Notes under the pieces: model-generated | What the model was told of the DNA's origin: nothing | Seen by the model: only the letters and a program-made list of their open reading frames with translations | The model's database searches: none | Shown here: one piece after another, positions 34,605 to 45,003 of the stretch | Position numbering within the stretch: position 1 is the stretch's first letter | Layout: each line of letters starts with the position of its first letter | Origin: Kineococcus rubinsiae | GTDB lineage: Bacteria; Actinomycetota; Actinomycetes; Actinomycetales; Kineococcaceae | Assembly (NCBI RefSeq): GCF_011839805.1 | Contig: NZ_VWPY01000011.1 | Coordinates: 38,183-102,182, forward strand | Reading direction: 5' to 3' | DNA: 64,000 nucleotides | Position numbers and translations under genes: made by a program

Positions 34605-34767
34605 CCCCCGGCGCGGGGGCGGCGCACGTGCGCCGCTGACCCGCGCCACCCCCGGCCCTCGTCTCCCGCCCCGACAAGGGTGCGCCGCGCGCGGCGCGCC
34701 GGGTGGCCCCCGCTTCCCGCGCGGGCCACCGACCCAGCAGACTGCACCGCACCGGCCCCCGGCCGGT
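34605..34767. terminator. Series of GC-rich hairpins after the HU gene
   Basis: Four dyads follow in a row: GCGGCGC-ACGT-GCGCCGC (34619-34636), a 16-nt palindrome (34682-34697), GGTGGCCC/GGGCCACC (34702-34730) and ACCGGCC-CCC-GGCCGGT (34751-34767). The first is the likely HU terminator; the others lie in the ppc leader side of the 236-bp gap. Confidence 0.5.
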
Positions 34768-34840
34768 GTCAGCAGGTTCGGTTGTGCGACGGCGTCAGCG
34801 TCGACCCACGCACCGGCACGGAGGCGAGGGCCAGCACCAC

Positions 34841-37702
34841 ATGACGACCCAGGACCACACGAGGACCCAGGACCCTTCGGCGCGTCTCGACGGGGACGGA
34901 CCGTCCCTGGACGCGTCCCTGGACGGGGTCTCCTCCGACGCGGGCCACGCCGCCCTGCGCGCCTCGGTGCGCCGCCTCGGCGAGCTGCTGGGCGAGTCGC
35001 TGACGCGGCACGAGGGCCCCGAGCTGCTGGAGCTCGTCGAGCGGGTGCGCGCCCTGGCCCGCCAGCACGACGACGGCCGCGACCTCGCGCAGCTGCTGTC
35101 CGGCGTCGACGACGCCACGGCGATCGTCCTGGCCCGGGCCTTCACGGCCTACTTCCAGCTCGCCAACGCCTCGGAGCAGCTGCACCGCGGCCTGGAGCTG
35201 TCCCGCCAGAGCGGCGGCGGCCTGCCGGCCGTCCTGGAGCGGCTCGAGGCGGCCGTCGCGGCCGGTGACCTCGACCGCGACGAGGCGCTGCGCATCGTGG
35301 CCCGCCTGCAGCTGCGGCCCGTCTTCACGGCCCACCCCACCGAGTCCAGCCGGCGCTCCGTGCTCGTCCTGCTCCTGCGGCTCACGGGCGTCATCGAGGC
35401 GCTCGAGGACCCGCAGCAGAGCCCGGCCGACGCGGCCCGCAGCCGCCGCCGCCTCGCCGAGCACGTCGACCTGCTGTGGCAGACCGACGAGCTGCGCGTC
35501 GAGCGCCCCCGGCCCGCCGACGAGGCCCGCTCGGCCCTGCACTACCTGCGCTCGCTCGCGACCGACGTGCTGCCCGACCTGCTCGAGGACCTCGAGGTCG
35601 GCCTTGCCGGCATCGGCCTCGTGCCCGACGCGGAGGCCGGACCGGGGACGCAGCTGCGCCCGCTGCGCTTCGGCAGCTGGGTCGGCGGCGACCGCGACGG
35701 CAACCCCAACGTCACGCCCGAGGTCACGCTCGAGGTGCTGCAGCTGCAGCACGAGACGGCGCTGGACCTGCTGGCCTCGCAGGTGCGGGTGCTGCGCACC
35801 GAGCTCGCGTCCTCCACGAAGATCGTCGCCGTCACCCCCGAGCTCGCGGCCTCCCTCGCCGCCGACGCCGAGGCCCTGCCCCAGGTGGCCAGCGACCGCG
35901 CCCGCATCAACGGCGAGGAGCCCTACCGCTTCAAGCTCTCCTACGTCCTGGCCAAGCTCGAGGGCACCCGGGCGCGGCTGCGCGCCGGGTCCGAGCACGT
36001 CGACGGGCACGACTACGCCGGCGCCGACGAGCTCGTGGCCGAGCTGCAGCTCATCGCCGACTCGCTGCGCGCCGGCGACGGCGACCTCGCGGCCGACGGC
36101 ACCGTGACCCGCCTCGTCCGCGTCGTGCGCGCCATCGGCTTCGGCCTGGCCACCCTCGACGTGCGCGAGCACGCCGAGAAGCACCACGCGGCGCTGGCGG
36201 CGATCTACGACCGCCTCGACGAGCTGGACACCCCCTACGCGGAGCTGGACCGGCCCGCGCGCCGGGCGCTGCTGTCGAAGGAGCTCACGGGCCACCGCCC
36301 GCTCATCGGCGCCGCGGCGCGCACCCTCACCGGGACGCCGGCGCAGGTCGTGCAGCTGTTCACGACCATCCGCACGGCGCTGGACCGCTACGGCGACGAC
36401 GCCATCGAGACCTACATCGTCTCGATGACCCAGGGCATCGACGACCTGTTCGCGGTCGTCGTCCTCGCCCGCGAGGTGGGCCTGGTCGACCTCGCGGAGG
36501 GCTCGGGCGCGGGCGCCGACGTGGCGCGCATCGGCTTCGCGCCGCTGTTCGAGACCGTCACCGAGCTGGAGGCCGCGGAGGAGCTGCTCGAGGGCCTGCT
36601 CTCGGACCCCTCCTACCGCCGCGTCGTCGCCGCCCGCGGCGACGTGCAGGAGATCATGCTCGGCTACTCCGACTCCTCCAAGGACGCCGGGATCGCCGCG
36701 TCGCGCTGGCAGATCCACCGCGCCCAGCGCGCCCTGCGCGACGTCGCCCGCCGCCACGGCGTGGTGCTGCGGCTGTTCCACGGCCGCGGCGGCTCGGTCG
36801 GGCGCGGGGGCGGCCCCACGGGCGAGGCGATCCTCGCTCAGCCCTACGGCACGCTCGACGGGCCCATCAAGGTCACCGAGCAGGGCGAGGTCATCTCCGA
36901 CAAGTACGTGCAGCCGCGTCTGGCGCGGCACAACCTCGAGGTCGCGGTGTCTGCGGCGCTGGAGGCCTCGACGCTGCACCGCACGTCGCTGCAGCCGCGC
37001 TCGGTCATCGACCGCTGGGACACGACGATGGACCTCGTCGCCGCCAAGGGCCAGGAGGCCTACCGCGGGCTCGTCGGCGACCCGGGGCTGGTGCCGTTCT
37101 TCCTCACCGCCACCCCCGTGGAGGAGCTCGGCAACCTCAACATCGGCTCCCGGCCCTCCCGCCGCCCGGGCGGCCCGGGCGGGCTCGCCGACCTGCGGGC
37201 CATCCCGTGGGTGTTCGGCTGGACCCAGAGCCGCATCAACGTGCCCGGCTGGTTCGGGGTGGGTTCGGGGCTGGCCGCGGCGCGCGAGGCGGGCCGCGCG
37301 GACACCCTCGCGGAGATGTTCCAGAAGTGGAACTTCTTCCGCAGCTTCATGTCCAACGTGCAGATGACGCTCGCGAAGACCGACCTCGGCATCGCCGCGC
37401 ACTACGTCGAGGAGCTCGTCGGCCCGGACGACCGCGCGCCGTTCGAGGTCATCCGCGCCGAGCACGCCCGCACCGTCGAGCAGGTCCTGCTCCTCACGGG
37501 CCAGGACGAGCTGCTGCAGGGCGCGCCCGTCCTCAAGCGGACCCTCGAGCTGCGCGACGCCTACCTGGCGCCCCTGCACGCGCTGCAGGTCACGCTGCTC
37601 GGGCGCTCCCGCGCGGCCGGCGACCAGCCCGACCCGGCGCTGCGCCGGGCGCTGCTGCTGACCATCAACGGCATCGCCGCGGGGATGCGCAACACCGGCT
37701 GA
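34841..37702 (+). CDS. ppc: Phosphoenolpyruvate carboxylase
   Basis: This 953-residue enzyme adds bicarbonate to PEP, making oxaloacetate to refill the TCA cycle. Active-site His is near residue 165 (VFTAHPTESSRRS), with RFGSWVGGDRDGNPNVT near 290. LGYSDSSKDAGIAASRWQ and the glycine-rich loop FHGRGGSVGRGGGPT lie near 605-660. The C-terminus MRNTG is the conserved end of the family that reaches the active and allosteric sites. A Ser/Asp-rich N-terminal extension of about 35 residues is unusual but not disruptive. Confidence 0.96.
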   Translation: MTTQDHTRTQDPSARLDGDGPSLDASLDGVSSDAGHAALRASVRRLGELLGESLTRHEGPELLELVERVRALARQHDDGRDLAQLLSGVDDATAIVLARAFTAYFQLANASEQLHRGLELSRQSGGGLPAVLERLEAAVAAGDLDRDEALRIVARLQLRPVFTAHPTESSRRSVLVLLLRLTGVIEALEDPQQSPADAARSRRRLAEHVDLLWQTDELRVERPRPADEARSALHYLRSLATDVLPDLLEDLEVGLAGIGLVPDAEAGPGTQLRPLRFGSWVGGDRDGNPNVTPEVTLEVLQLQHETALDLLASQVRVLRTELASSTKIVAVTPELAASLAADAEALPQVASDRARINGEEPYRFKLSYVLAKLEGTRARLRAGSEHVDGHDYAGADELVAELQLIADSLRAGDGDLAADGTVTRLVRVVRAIGFGLATLDVREHAEKHHAALAAIYDRLDELDTPYAELDRPARRALLSKELTGHRPLIGAAARTLTGTPAQVVQLFTTIRTALDRYGDDAIETYIVSMTQGIDDLFAVVVLAREVGLVDLAEGSGAGADVARIGFAPLFETVTELEAAEELLEGLLSDPSYRRVVAARGDVQEIMLGYSDSSKDAGIAASRWQIHRAQRALRDVARRHGVVLRLFHGRGGSVGRGGGPTGEAILAQPYGTLDGPIKVTEQGEVISDKYVQPRLARHNLEVAVSAALEASTLHRTSLQPRSVIDRWDTTMDLVAAKGQEAYRGLVGDPGLVPFFLTATPVEELGNLNIGSRPSRRPGGPGGLADLRAIPWVFGWTQSRINVPGWFGVGSGLAAAREAGRADTLAEMFQKWNFFRSFMSNVQMTLAKTDLGIAAHYVEELVGPDDRAPFEVIRAEHARTVEQVLLLTGQDELLQGAPVLKRTLELRDAYLAPLHALQVTLLGRSRAAGDQPDPALRRALLLTINGIAAGMRNTG

Positions 37703-37755
37703 GCCGCTGCCGCGCAGCCGTTGTCACGGCCAGGACGGTGGGGCGGCGCCGGGGG

Positions 37756-38622
37756 TCACGCGGGAGGTTCCCGCGGGGCGTCCGGCGCCGTCGGCGCGTC
37801 GCGGGCCGCGCCGTAGCGGCGGTCGCGCTGGGCGTAGGTCTCGATGGCCGCCCAGAGCGAGCGCCGGTCCACGTCGGGCCACAGCACGTCGGAGAACACC
37901 ATCTCCGCGTAGGCGGACTGCCACAGCAGGAAGTTCGACGTCCGCTGCTCCCCCGACGAGCGCCAGAACAGGTCGACGTCCGGCATGTCGGGTTCGTCGA
38001 GGTGGCGGGCGACGGTCTTCTCGGTGATCTTCGCGGGGTCGAGCGTCCCCGCCCGCACCTGCTCCGCGATGGAGCGCACGGCGTCGGCGATCTCGGCCCG
38101 GCCGCCGTAGTTCACGCACATCGTGAGGGTCAGGACGTCGTTGTCCCTCGTCATCTCCTCCGCGGCCTCCAGCTCGTCGACCACGCTGCGCCACAGGCGG
38201 GGACGGCGCCCCGCCCAGCGGACGCGGACCCCCCAGCGGTGCATCTCGTCGCGGCGGCGGCGGATCACGTCGCGGTTGAACCCCATGAGGAAGCGGACCT
38301 CGTCGGGGCTGCGCTTCCAGTTCTCCGTGGAGAACGCGTACGCCGACAGGTGCTTCACGCCGACCTCGATGCCGCCCGCGACGACGTCCAGCAGCGACGC
38401 CTCGCCGCGCTGGTGCCCCTCGTTGCGGGTCAGGCCCCGGGAGTTCGCCCAGCGGCCGTTGCCGTCCATGACGACCGCGACGTGGTGCGGGACGAGCTCG
38501 GGCGGCAGCTGCGGCGGCCGGGCGCCGGACGGGTGCGGCGGCGGCGGTTCGACCGCGACGCGCTCGGGGGCGGGCGCGGGGCGCCGTCGGCCGAAGCCCG
38601 TCCGGCGGGCAGGGGTGTCCAC
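37756..38622 (-). CDS. uppS: Isoprenyl diphosphate synthase (decaprenyl/undecaprenyl type)
   Basis: This 288-residue cis-prenyltransferase makes the lipid carrier for cell-wall synthesis. The catalytic Asp 53 is in [11 protein letters not shown], followed by [12 protein letters not shown]. The substrate-binding region [22 protein letters not shown] lies in the C-terminal part. A Pro/Arg-rich N-terminal extension of about 40 residues precedes it. GTG at 38622 follows GGAAGG. The gene lies 44 nt downstream of recO, the same pair as in mycobacteria. Confidence 0.95.
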   Translation of the reverse strand: MDTPARRTGFGRRRPAPAPERVAVEPPPPHPSGARPPQLPPELVPHHVAVVMDGNGRWANSRGLTRNEGHQRGEASLLDVVAGGIEVGVKHLSAYAFSTENWKRSPDEVRFLMGFNRDVIRRRRDEMHRWGVRVRWAGRRPRLWRSVVDELEAAEEMTRDNDVLTLTMCVNYGGRAEIADAVRSIAEQVRAGTLDPAKITEKTVARHLDEPDMPDVDLFWRSSGEQRTSNFLLWQSAYAEMVFSDVLWPDVDRRSLWAAIETYAQRDRRYGAARDAPTAPDAPREPPA

Positions 38623-38666
38623 GGCGCTCAGCCTTCCACGCGCGAGCCCGCCGTCACGACCGCGGC

Positions 38667-39425
38667 TCAGACCCGTTCGACGTGGCGCAGCGAGCGGATG
38701 CCGCGCTCGAGGTGCCACTGCAGGTAGGCCGCGACGAGCCCGCTGCCCTCCTTGCGGCAGCGCGCGTCGGCCTGCTCGGCGACGTCCCAGTCCCCGCTGA
38801 GCAGGGCCGCGAGCATCTGCAGGGTTCGCGGGTCGGGCGCCGCGCAGCCCGGCGGGCGGCAGGACGGGCAGACGGCCCCGCCGACGGCCACGGCGAAGGC
38901 GCGGTGCGGGCCGGGCGCCCCGCAGCGGGCGCAGTCCACGAAGCTCGCCGCGTACCCGGCGATCGCGAGCGAGCGCAGCAGGAACGCGTCGAGGACCATG
39001 GTCGACTCGTGCTCGCGGCGCGTGAGCGTGCGCAGGGCGCCGACGAGCAGCAGGTACTGCTGGGTGGCGGACTCCCCCTCGACCTCGGTGAAGCGCTCGG
39101 CGGTCTCCAGCAGCGCGTGCCCCGCGGTGTAGAGCGCGTAGTCGGCGGCGATGACCTGGCCGTAGGGGGCGAGGACCTCGACCTGCGTGACGATGTCCAG
39201 CGACCGGCCGCGGTGCAGCTGCACGTCGACGGTCGTGAAGGGCTCCAGTCGGGCGCCGAAGCGCGAGGACGTGCGCCGCACGCCCTTGGCCACGGCCCGG
39301 ACCCGGCCGCCGTGGCGCGTCAGGAGCGTGATGATCCGGTCGGCCTCACCGAGCTTCGCGGTGCGCAGGACGACCGCCTCGTCGCGGTAGCTCCTCGACC
39401 CCCCGATGCTCGGTTCCCTGCCCAT
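38667..39425 (-). CDS. recO: DNA repair protein RecO
   Basis: The 252-residue protein assists RecF-pathway recombination by loading RecA and annealing strands. An N-terminal OB fold begins [20 protein letters not shown]; a helical C-terminal domain holds a zinc site with Cys 165, Cys 168, Cys 186 and Cys 189 (CARCG, CPSC). ATG at 39425 follows GAGGG. It begins 5 nt after the GGDEF gene stop and is probably transcribed with it and with uppS. Confidence 0.95.
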   Translation of the reverse strand: MGREPSIGGSRSYRDEAVVLRTAKLGEADRIITLLTRHGGRVRAVAKGVRRTSSRFGARLEPFTTVDVQLHRGRSLDIVTQVEVLAPYGQVIAADYALYTAGHALLETAERFTEVEGESATQQYLLLVGALRTLTRREHESTMVLDAFLLRSLAIAGYAASFVDCARCGAPGPHRAFAVAVGGAVCPSCRPPGCAAPDPRTLQMLAALLSGDWDVAEQADARCRKEGSGLVAAYLQWHLERGIRSLRHVERV

Positions 39426-39429
39426 GCCC

Positions 39430-41028
39430 TCAGGCTCGCACAGCCCGGTCCCGCCCCGCGCGCTTGGCCGCCGCGCAGGCCGCGTCGGCAGCTGAGAGCG
39501 CCTCCGCCGCAGGCGCCGGGCCGCTCACCCCGATCGAGGCCGTGAGCTTCAGGCCCCGGGAGAGGTCCGACCACGGCTCCTCGCGCACGGCCTCCAGCAG
39601 CCGCTCCGCGACCGTCATCGGGTCCACGCCCTCGTCCGTGCCGCCGGCCGGCGCCTCGGCGGGCAGCAGGACGACGAACTCGTCGCCGCCGTAGCGGATG
39701 ACGACGTCCTCGCCGCGGCAGCGCTGGACCAGCAGCTTGGAGAAGCGGCGCAGGACGTCGTCGCCGACCTCGTGGCTCTGCTCGTCGTTGACCAGCTTGA
39801 AGCGGTCGAGCGCGACGAACACGGCGCTGAAGCGGCGGTCGGGGCGCTCCAGCACCTGCTGCAGGCGCCGCCGGTTGCCGAGGCCCGTGACCGGGTCCTC
39901 CAGCGCGGCCCGCCCGAGGCGGTCGCTCTCCTGGGCCATCTGCCGCAGCCGGATGCGGTCCTGCAGCGACTCGAACCGGCTCTCGCGGTCCTCCCACAGC
40001 CGGGCGAGGGCCGTGCGGACCAGGGTCTGCAGGGGCGCGACGGCCGTGTGCGGGCCCTGCTCGCGCACGGCGTTGCGGCCCTGCGCCGACAGGGCCGTGA
40101 GCCCCCAGACGTCGAGCTGGGTCGTGGAGGAGCTGCGCACGACGTCGGCCAGCAGCGGCCCCGCGGCCGAGAACGCCCCGCGCTGGCCCAGCACGAGCGC
40201 CAGGCCGATCCGGGCGATCTGCGTCTCCGCCAGCTCCTCGCGCAGGCGGAAGGCGGCCATCGCGGGCCGCAGCCGCGCCTCGGCGAGGTCGAGGTCGCCG
40301 GCGCGCTGCAGCACGTAGCCCTCGATGACCTCCGCGCGCGCGAGCATCTCCGGGTAGCCCACGTCGAGGGCCAGCGCGCGCATCCGCGCCGCCCGCTCGA
40401 GCGCGACGACGTAGTGCGGGCGCGCCTCGTCCGCGCGCCCGACGATCTCGAGCATCGCGCCCCAGGAGACCTGCAGGACCGCGGCCTCCTGCGCGACGTT
40501 GAGCCGCACGCTCGCCGACGGGTAGGCCGCCTCGAGCATCTGCAGCATCAGCTCGTCGGCGGGCTCGTACAGCGCCAGCGCCCGCAGGGCCAGGGCGACC
40601 GACATGGTGGCCGAGAGGTGGCTGTAGTCACCCGTGGGGTGACGGGCCACGATCATGCGGCCCTCGGCGAGGTGGTCCATCGCCAGGGCGGTCATGCCCA
40701 GGTCGACGCGCGCCTCGGCGAGCAGGGCCAGCGCCTTCGCGCGCCACAGCGGGTCGGCGTCCGGGCCCAGCCGGCGCAGCAGGTGCCCGGCCTCCTCGCT
40801 CGCCTCGCTCCAGCGGCCGAGCTGGTGCAGGGCCACCCCGCAGACGAACTGCAGGTAGCGGGCGGTGCGCTCGTCCCCGGCCGCCTCGACGAGCACGAGG
40901 CCCTCGCGAGCCGCGGTGACGGCCCGCTCCCCGTAGCCGTCGAGGTAGAGCCGGTGGGCCCACTCCGCCAGCGCGTCGAAGGGCCCGAAGGAGCTCAGGG
41001 GCTCCAGGGCCCCTTCGCCTGCCGCCAC
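39430..41028 (-). CDS. TPR-containing diguanylate cyclase (GGDEF with I-site)
   Basis: The 532-residue cytoplasmic protein has about 340 N-terminal residues of helical, tetratricopeptide-like repeats. A coiled segment leads to a GGDEF domain: [20 protein letters not shown], the active-site GGDEF at 447-451, and the inhibitory I-site RGED at 438-441, exactly five residues before. All residues needed for cyclic-di-GMP synthesis and product inhibition are present. No EAL domain or membrane segment is seen. GTG at 41028 is weakly placed. It precedes recO and uppS, an unusual partner for repair and wall genes. Confidence 0.92.
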   Translation of the reverse strand: MAAGEGALEPLSSFGPFDALAEWAHRLYLDGYGERAVTAAREGLVLVEAAGDERTARYLQFVCGVALHQLGRWSEASEEAGHLLRRLGPDADPLWRAKALALLAEARVDLGMTALAMDHLAEGRMIVARHPTGDYSHLSATMSVALALRALALYEPADELMLQMLEAAYPSASVRLNVAQEAAVLQVSWGAMLEIVGRADEARPHYVVALERAARMRALALDVGYPEMLARAEVIEGYVLQRAGDLDLAEARLRPAMAAFRLREELAETQIARIGLALVLGQRGAFSAAGPLLADVVRSSSTTQLDVWGLTALSAQGRNAVREQGPHTAVAPLQTLVRTALARLWEDRESRFESLQDRIRLRQMAQESDRLGRAALEDPVTGLGNRRRLQQVLERPDRRFSAVFVALDRFKLVNDEQSHEVGDDVLRRFSKLLVQRCRGEDVVIRYGGDEFVVLLPAEAPAGGTDEGVDPMTVAERLLEAVREEPWSDLSRGLKLTASIGVSGPAPAAEALSAADAACAAAKRAGRDRAVRA

Positions 41029-41058
41029 TGGGATCAGGACTCCCTCCGGGACATCACC

Positions 41059-41170
41059 CGCGTCGGCACGGGCTGTGATCGGTCGATGACAGAAGCATCC
41101 TCCCGCACACTCTCACGGGCGACGAGCCCCTGACAGCCGATCACGGCGACTGCCCGCCCGTGCCGACGCG
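41059..41170. repeat. Nested 112-nt inverted repeat between GGDEF gene and leuA
   Basis: Outer arms of 15 bp pair perfectly (41059-41073 with 41156-41170, CGCGTCGGCACGGGC). Inner arms of 8 bp pair perfectly (GTGATCGG at 41075-41082 with CCGATCAC at 41137-41144). A loop of about 54 nt remains. The element fills most of the 149-bp gap downstream of leuA and upstream of the GGDEF gene. It could be a leuA terminator, a 5' UTR structure of the GGDEF gene, or a small inverted-repeat element; no clear target duplication flanks it. Confidence 0.75.
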
Positions 41171-41177
41171 ACGGGCC

Positions 41178-43038
<1,861 letters not shown>

Positions 43039-43044
43039 GTGGTC

Positions 43045-43074
43045 ACCCTACGCGCCGGGCGGGGAGGGCGTCCA
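43045..43074 (-). promoter_or_regulatory. Promoter of leuL-leuA, predicted leaderless
   Basis: On the minus strand, TGGACG (43069-43074), an 18-bp spacer and TAGGGT (43045-43050) are followed after 6 nt by the GTG of leuL. Transcription should start at or next to that GTG. Confidence 0.5.
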
Positions 43075-43155
43075 CGTGAGGCGGCGGCGAGCCTCCTCCG
43101 GTGCTGCTGGTCCTGCGGGTGGTGGCGGTGGTGCCGCCGGCGGGTGCTGCGGGTG

Positions 43156-43338
43156 TCAGGTGCGCGGGTTCAGCTGCTCCGGGTCGCCGTCGGGGTCCGC
43201 GTCGCCGGCGGCGGTGTCGGCGGCGACACCGTCCTCGCTCTCCACGCCGCGCTCGTCGCGCGGGTTGAGCTGGCCCGGGTCGCCGTCGGGGTCCTGCTCG
43301 GTCGTCGTGTCGGTGCTCTCGTTCGGGGCGTCGGTCAT
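43156..43338 (-). CDS. Small acidic protein with duplicated DPDGDPxQLNPR motif
   Basis: A 60-residue frame starting ATG at 43338 is rich in Asp, Glu, Thr and Ala with no hydrophobic core. The element DPDGDPGQLNPR recurs near the end as DPDGDPEQLNPR, 24 residues separating them. It should be disordered. I do not recognise it. It is divergent from the Tam-like gene (57 bp apart) and downstream of nothing obvious. The repeated motif argues for real coding, though a short acidic frame in such GC-rich DNA carries some risk. The sequence just after it (43080-43155) is low-complexity Gly/Ala-like DNA. Confidence 0.6.
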   Translation of the reverse strand: MTDAPNESTDTTTEQDPDGDPGQLNPRDERGVESEDGVAADTAAGDADPDGDPEQLNPRT

Positions 43339-43395
43339 GGGCCCACCCTGTACCCGCTGCCCCGTGCGCGCCGCCCGAGGGGCAGGCTGTGGCCC

Positions 43396-44157
43396 GTGCA
43401 GTGGGACCCGACGCAGTACGCGCGCTTCGCCGACGACCGCAGCCGGCCCTTCCACGACCTGCTGGCCCGGGTGGGGGCGGACGCCCCGCGGGAGGTCCTC
43501 GACGTCGGCTGCGGCAGCGGGGAGCTCACGGCGACGCTGGCGCGGCGCTGGCCGGGCGCCCGCGTGCGCGGCGTCGACTCCTCCCCCGAGATGGTCGCCC
43601 GCGCGCCCCGCGACGCCGGCGTGGAGTTCTCCGCGGGGCGGGCCGAGGAGGTCGACGCCCGGGGCACCGACGTGCTGGTGAGCAACGCGGTCCTGCAGTG
43701 GGTGCCGGGCCACGAGCAGCTGCTGGCGCGCTGGGCCGGCGAGCTGGCGCCCGGCGGCTGGCTGGCGGTGCAGGTGCCGAGCTCCTTCGCGGCGCCGTCG
43801 CACCGGCTGATGCGCGAACTGGCCGCGTCGCCGCAGTGGGCGGACGCCCTGGCCGGGGTCCTGCGCGGCGACGACCCCGTCGCCTCCCCGCCGGCCTACC
43901 TGGAGCTGCTGGCCGGCGCGGGTCTCGAGGCCGACGTCTGGCAGACGGAGTACCAGCACGTCCTGCAGGGCGAGGACGCCGTCCTGGAGTGGTTGCGGGG
44001 CACGGGACTGCGCCCCGTGCTGGGGGCGTTGGACGACGCGGACGCGGCGGCGTTCACCGCGCAGTACCGCGCCCTGCTGCGCGAGGCCTACCCCCCGCGC
44101 CCCTGGGGCACGCCCTTCCCGTTCCTGCGGACGTTCCTCGTCGCCCGCCGGCCCTGA
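43396..44157 (+). CDS. tam: Trans-aconitate 2-methyltransferase-like SAM methyltransferase
   Basis: The 253-residue protein has the class I methyltransferase motif VLDVGCGSGELT (34-45), motif II VRGVDSSPEM and motif IV SNAVLQWV. The N-terminal WDPTQYARFADDRSRPFHDLL is diagnostic of the Tam family, which methylates trans-aconitate to detoxify this aconitase inhibitor. A C-terminal PWGTPFPFLRTFLVARR fits as well. GTG at 43396 was chosen since it starts immediately before that signature. Confidence 0.9.
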   Translation: MQWDPTQYARFADDRSRPFHDLLARVGADAPREVLDVGCGSGELTATLARRWPGARVRGVDSSPEMVARAPRDAGVEFSAGRAEEVDARGTDVLVSNAVLQWVPGHEQLLARWAGELAPGGWLAVQVPSSFAAPSHRLMRELAASPQWADALAGVLRGDDPVASPPAYLELLAGAGLEADVWQTEYQHVLQGEDAVLEWLRGTGLRPVLGALDDADAAAFTAQYRALLREAYPPRPWGTPFPFLRTFLVARRP

Positions 44158-44161
44158 ACCT

Positions 44162-44183
44162 CCGCAGGATCCTGATCCCGCGG
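44162..44183. terminator. Hairpin between convergent tam and ssuC
   Basis: CCGCAGGATC and GATCCCGCGG pair with one mismatch around a CT centre. The structure sits 4 nt past the tam stop and 11 nt before the ssuC stop, so it may serve both. Confidence 0.45.
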
Positions 44184-44193
44184 CGGTCCGCCC

Positions 44194-45003
44194 TCAGCTG
44201 CGGTTGCGGGCGATCCGGCGCTCGACCAGGGAGAGCACCACGTCGGACAGCTTGCCCAGCAGCGCGAGCAGCAGGATGGCCAGGAGCAGCTGGTCGGTGA
44301 GGCCCTGGTTCTGCCCGTTCGTCATCTGGAACCCCAGGCCGACCGAGGAGGAGATGATCTCCGCCGCGACCAGGAACAGCCAGCTCTGGGCGAGGCCCAG
44401 GCGCAGCCCGGACAGCAGCGACGGCGCGGTGGCGGGCAGCAGGATCTCGGTGAACAGCCCGATGCCCCGGCGGCCGTAGGCGCGACCCACCTCGACCAGG
44501 GCGGGGTCGAGGTGGCGCAGCGCCGAGAACACCGTCGTGTAGACGGGGAAGAACGCGCCGATCGCGATCAGCACGATCTTCGGCGGTTCGCCGAGCCCGA
44601 TCCACAGGCCCAGCAGCGGGACCCACGCCAGGGACGGGACGGCGCGCACGGCACCCAGCGTCGGCGACAGCATCCGGTCGAGCGTGCGCGACAACCCGGT
44701 CAGCCCGCCCAGCAGGACCCCGAGCGACGCCCCGATCGCGAACCCGATCAGCACGCGCTGCACGCTGATCGCGATGTTCGTCTGCAGCGTGCCGTTCAGC
44801 CACAGCCGCCGGGCGGCGTCCAGGACGGTCAGCGGGGGCGGCAGCTGGTAGGCGGAGAAGATCCCCAGCGTGGAGGACAGCTGCCACGCGACGAGCAGGA
44901 GCAGGGGCACGACGGCCCCGAGCAGCCACGACCCGCCGCGCGGCCGGCGGCGCGCGGCCGGCACCCCCACCGCGGCGGGCGCCGGGCGCGTGGCCGAGCT
45001 CAC
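44194..45003 (-). CDS. ssuC: Sulfonate-type ABC permease
   Basis: This 269-residue permease of the SsuC/TauC family has six helices and the EAA-loop region EVGRAYGRRGIGLFTEILLPATAPSLL that contacts the ATPase. GTG at 45003 overlaps the binding-protein stop. It is the last gene of a three-gene importer. Sulfonate specificity is inferred from the family and from the S-box in front of the operon; nitrate or taurine is less likely. Confidence 0.85.
   Translation of the reverse strand: MSSATRPAPAAVGVPAARRRPRGGSWLLGAVVPLLLLVAWQLSSTLGIFSAYQLPPPLTVLDAARRLWLNGTLQTNIAISVQRVLIGFAIGASLGVLLGGLTGLSRTLDRMLSPTLGAVRAVPSLAWVPLLGLWIGLGEPPKIVLIAIGAFFPVYTTVFSALRHLDPALVEVGRAYGRRGIGLFTEILLPATAPSLLSGLRLGLAQSWLFLVAAEIISSSVGLGFQMTNGQNQGLTDQLLLAILLLALLGKLSDVVLSLVERRIARNRS

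Noticed and set aside
34769..37579. Long open frame (over 900 codons) antisense to ppc
   Set aside because: It mirrors the GC-rich third positions of ppc, has no recognisable domain, and the ppc frame on the other strand has full family motifs.
35476..38727. Open frame of about 1080 codons over ppc and uppS
   Set aside because: It is out of frame with ppc and antisense to uppS, with Arg-rich low-complexity sequence throughout.
43075..43155. Gly/Ala-rich low-complexity stretch as coding
   Set aside because: It has no start with a ribosome-binding site and no conserved pattern, and lies between the leuL promoter and the end of the small acidic protein gene.
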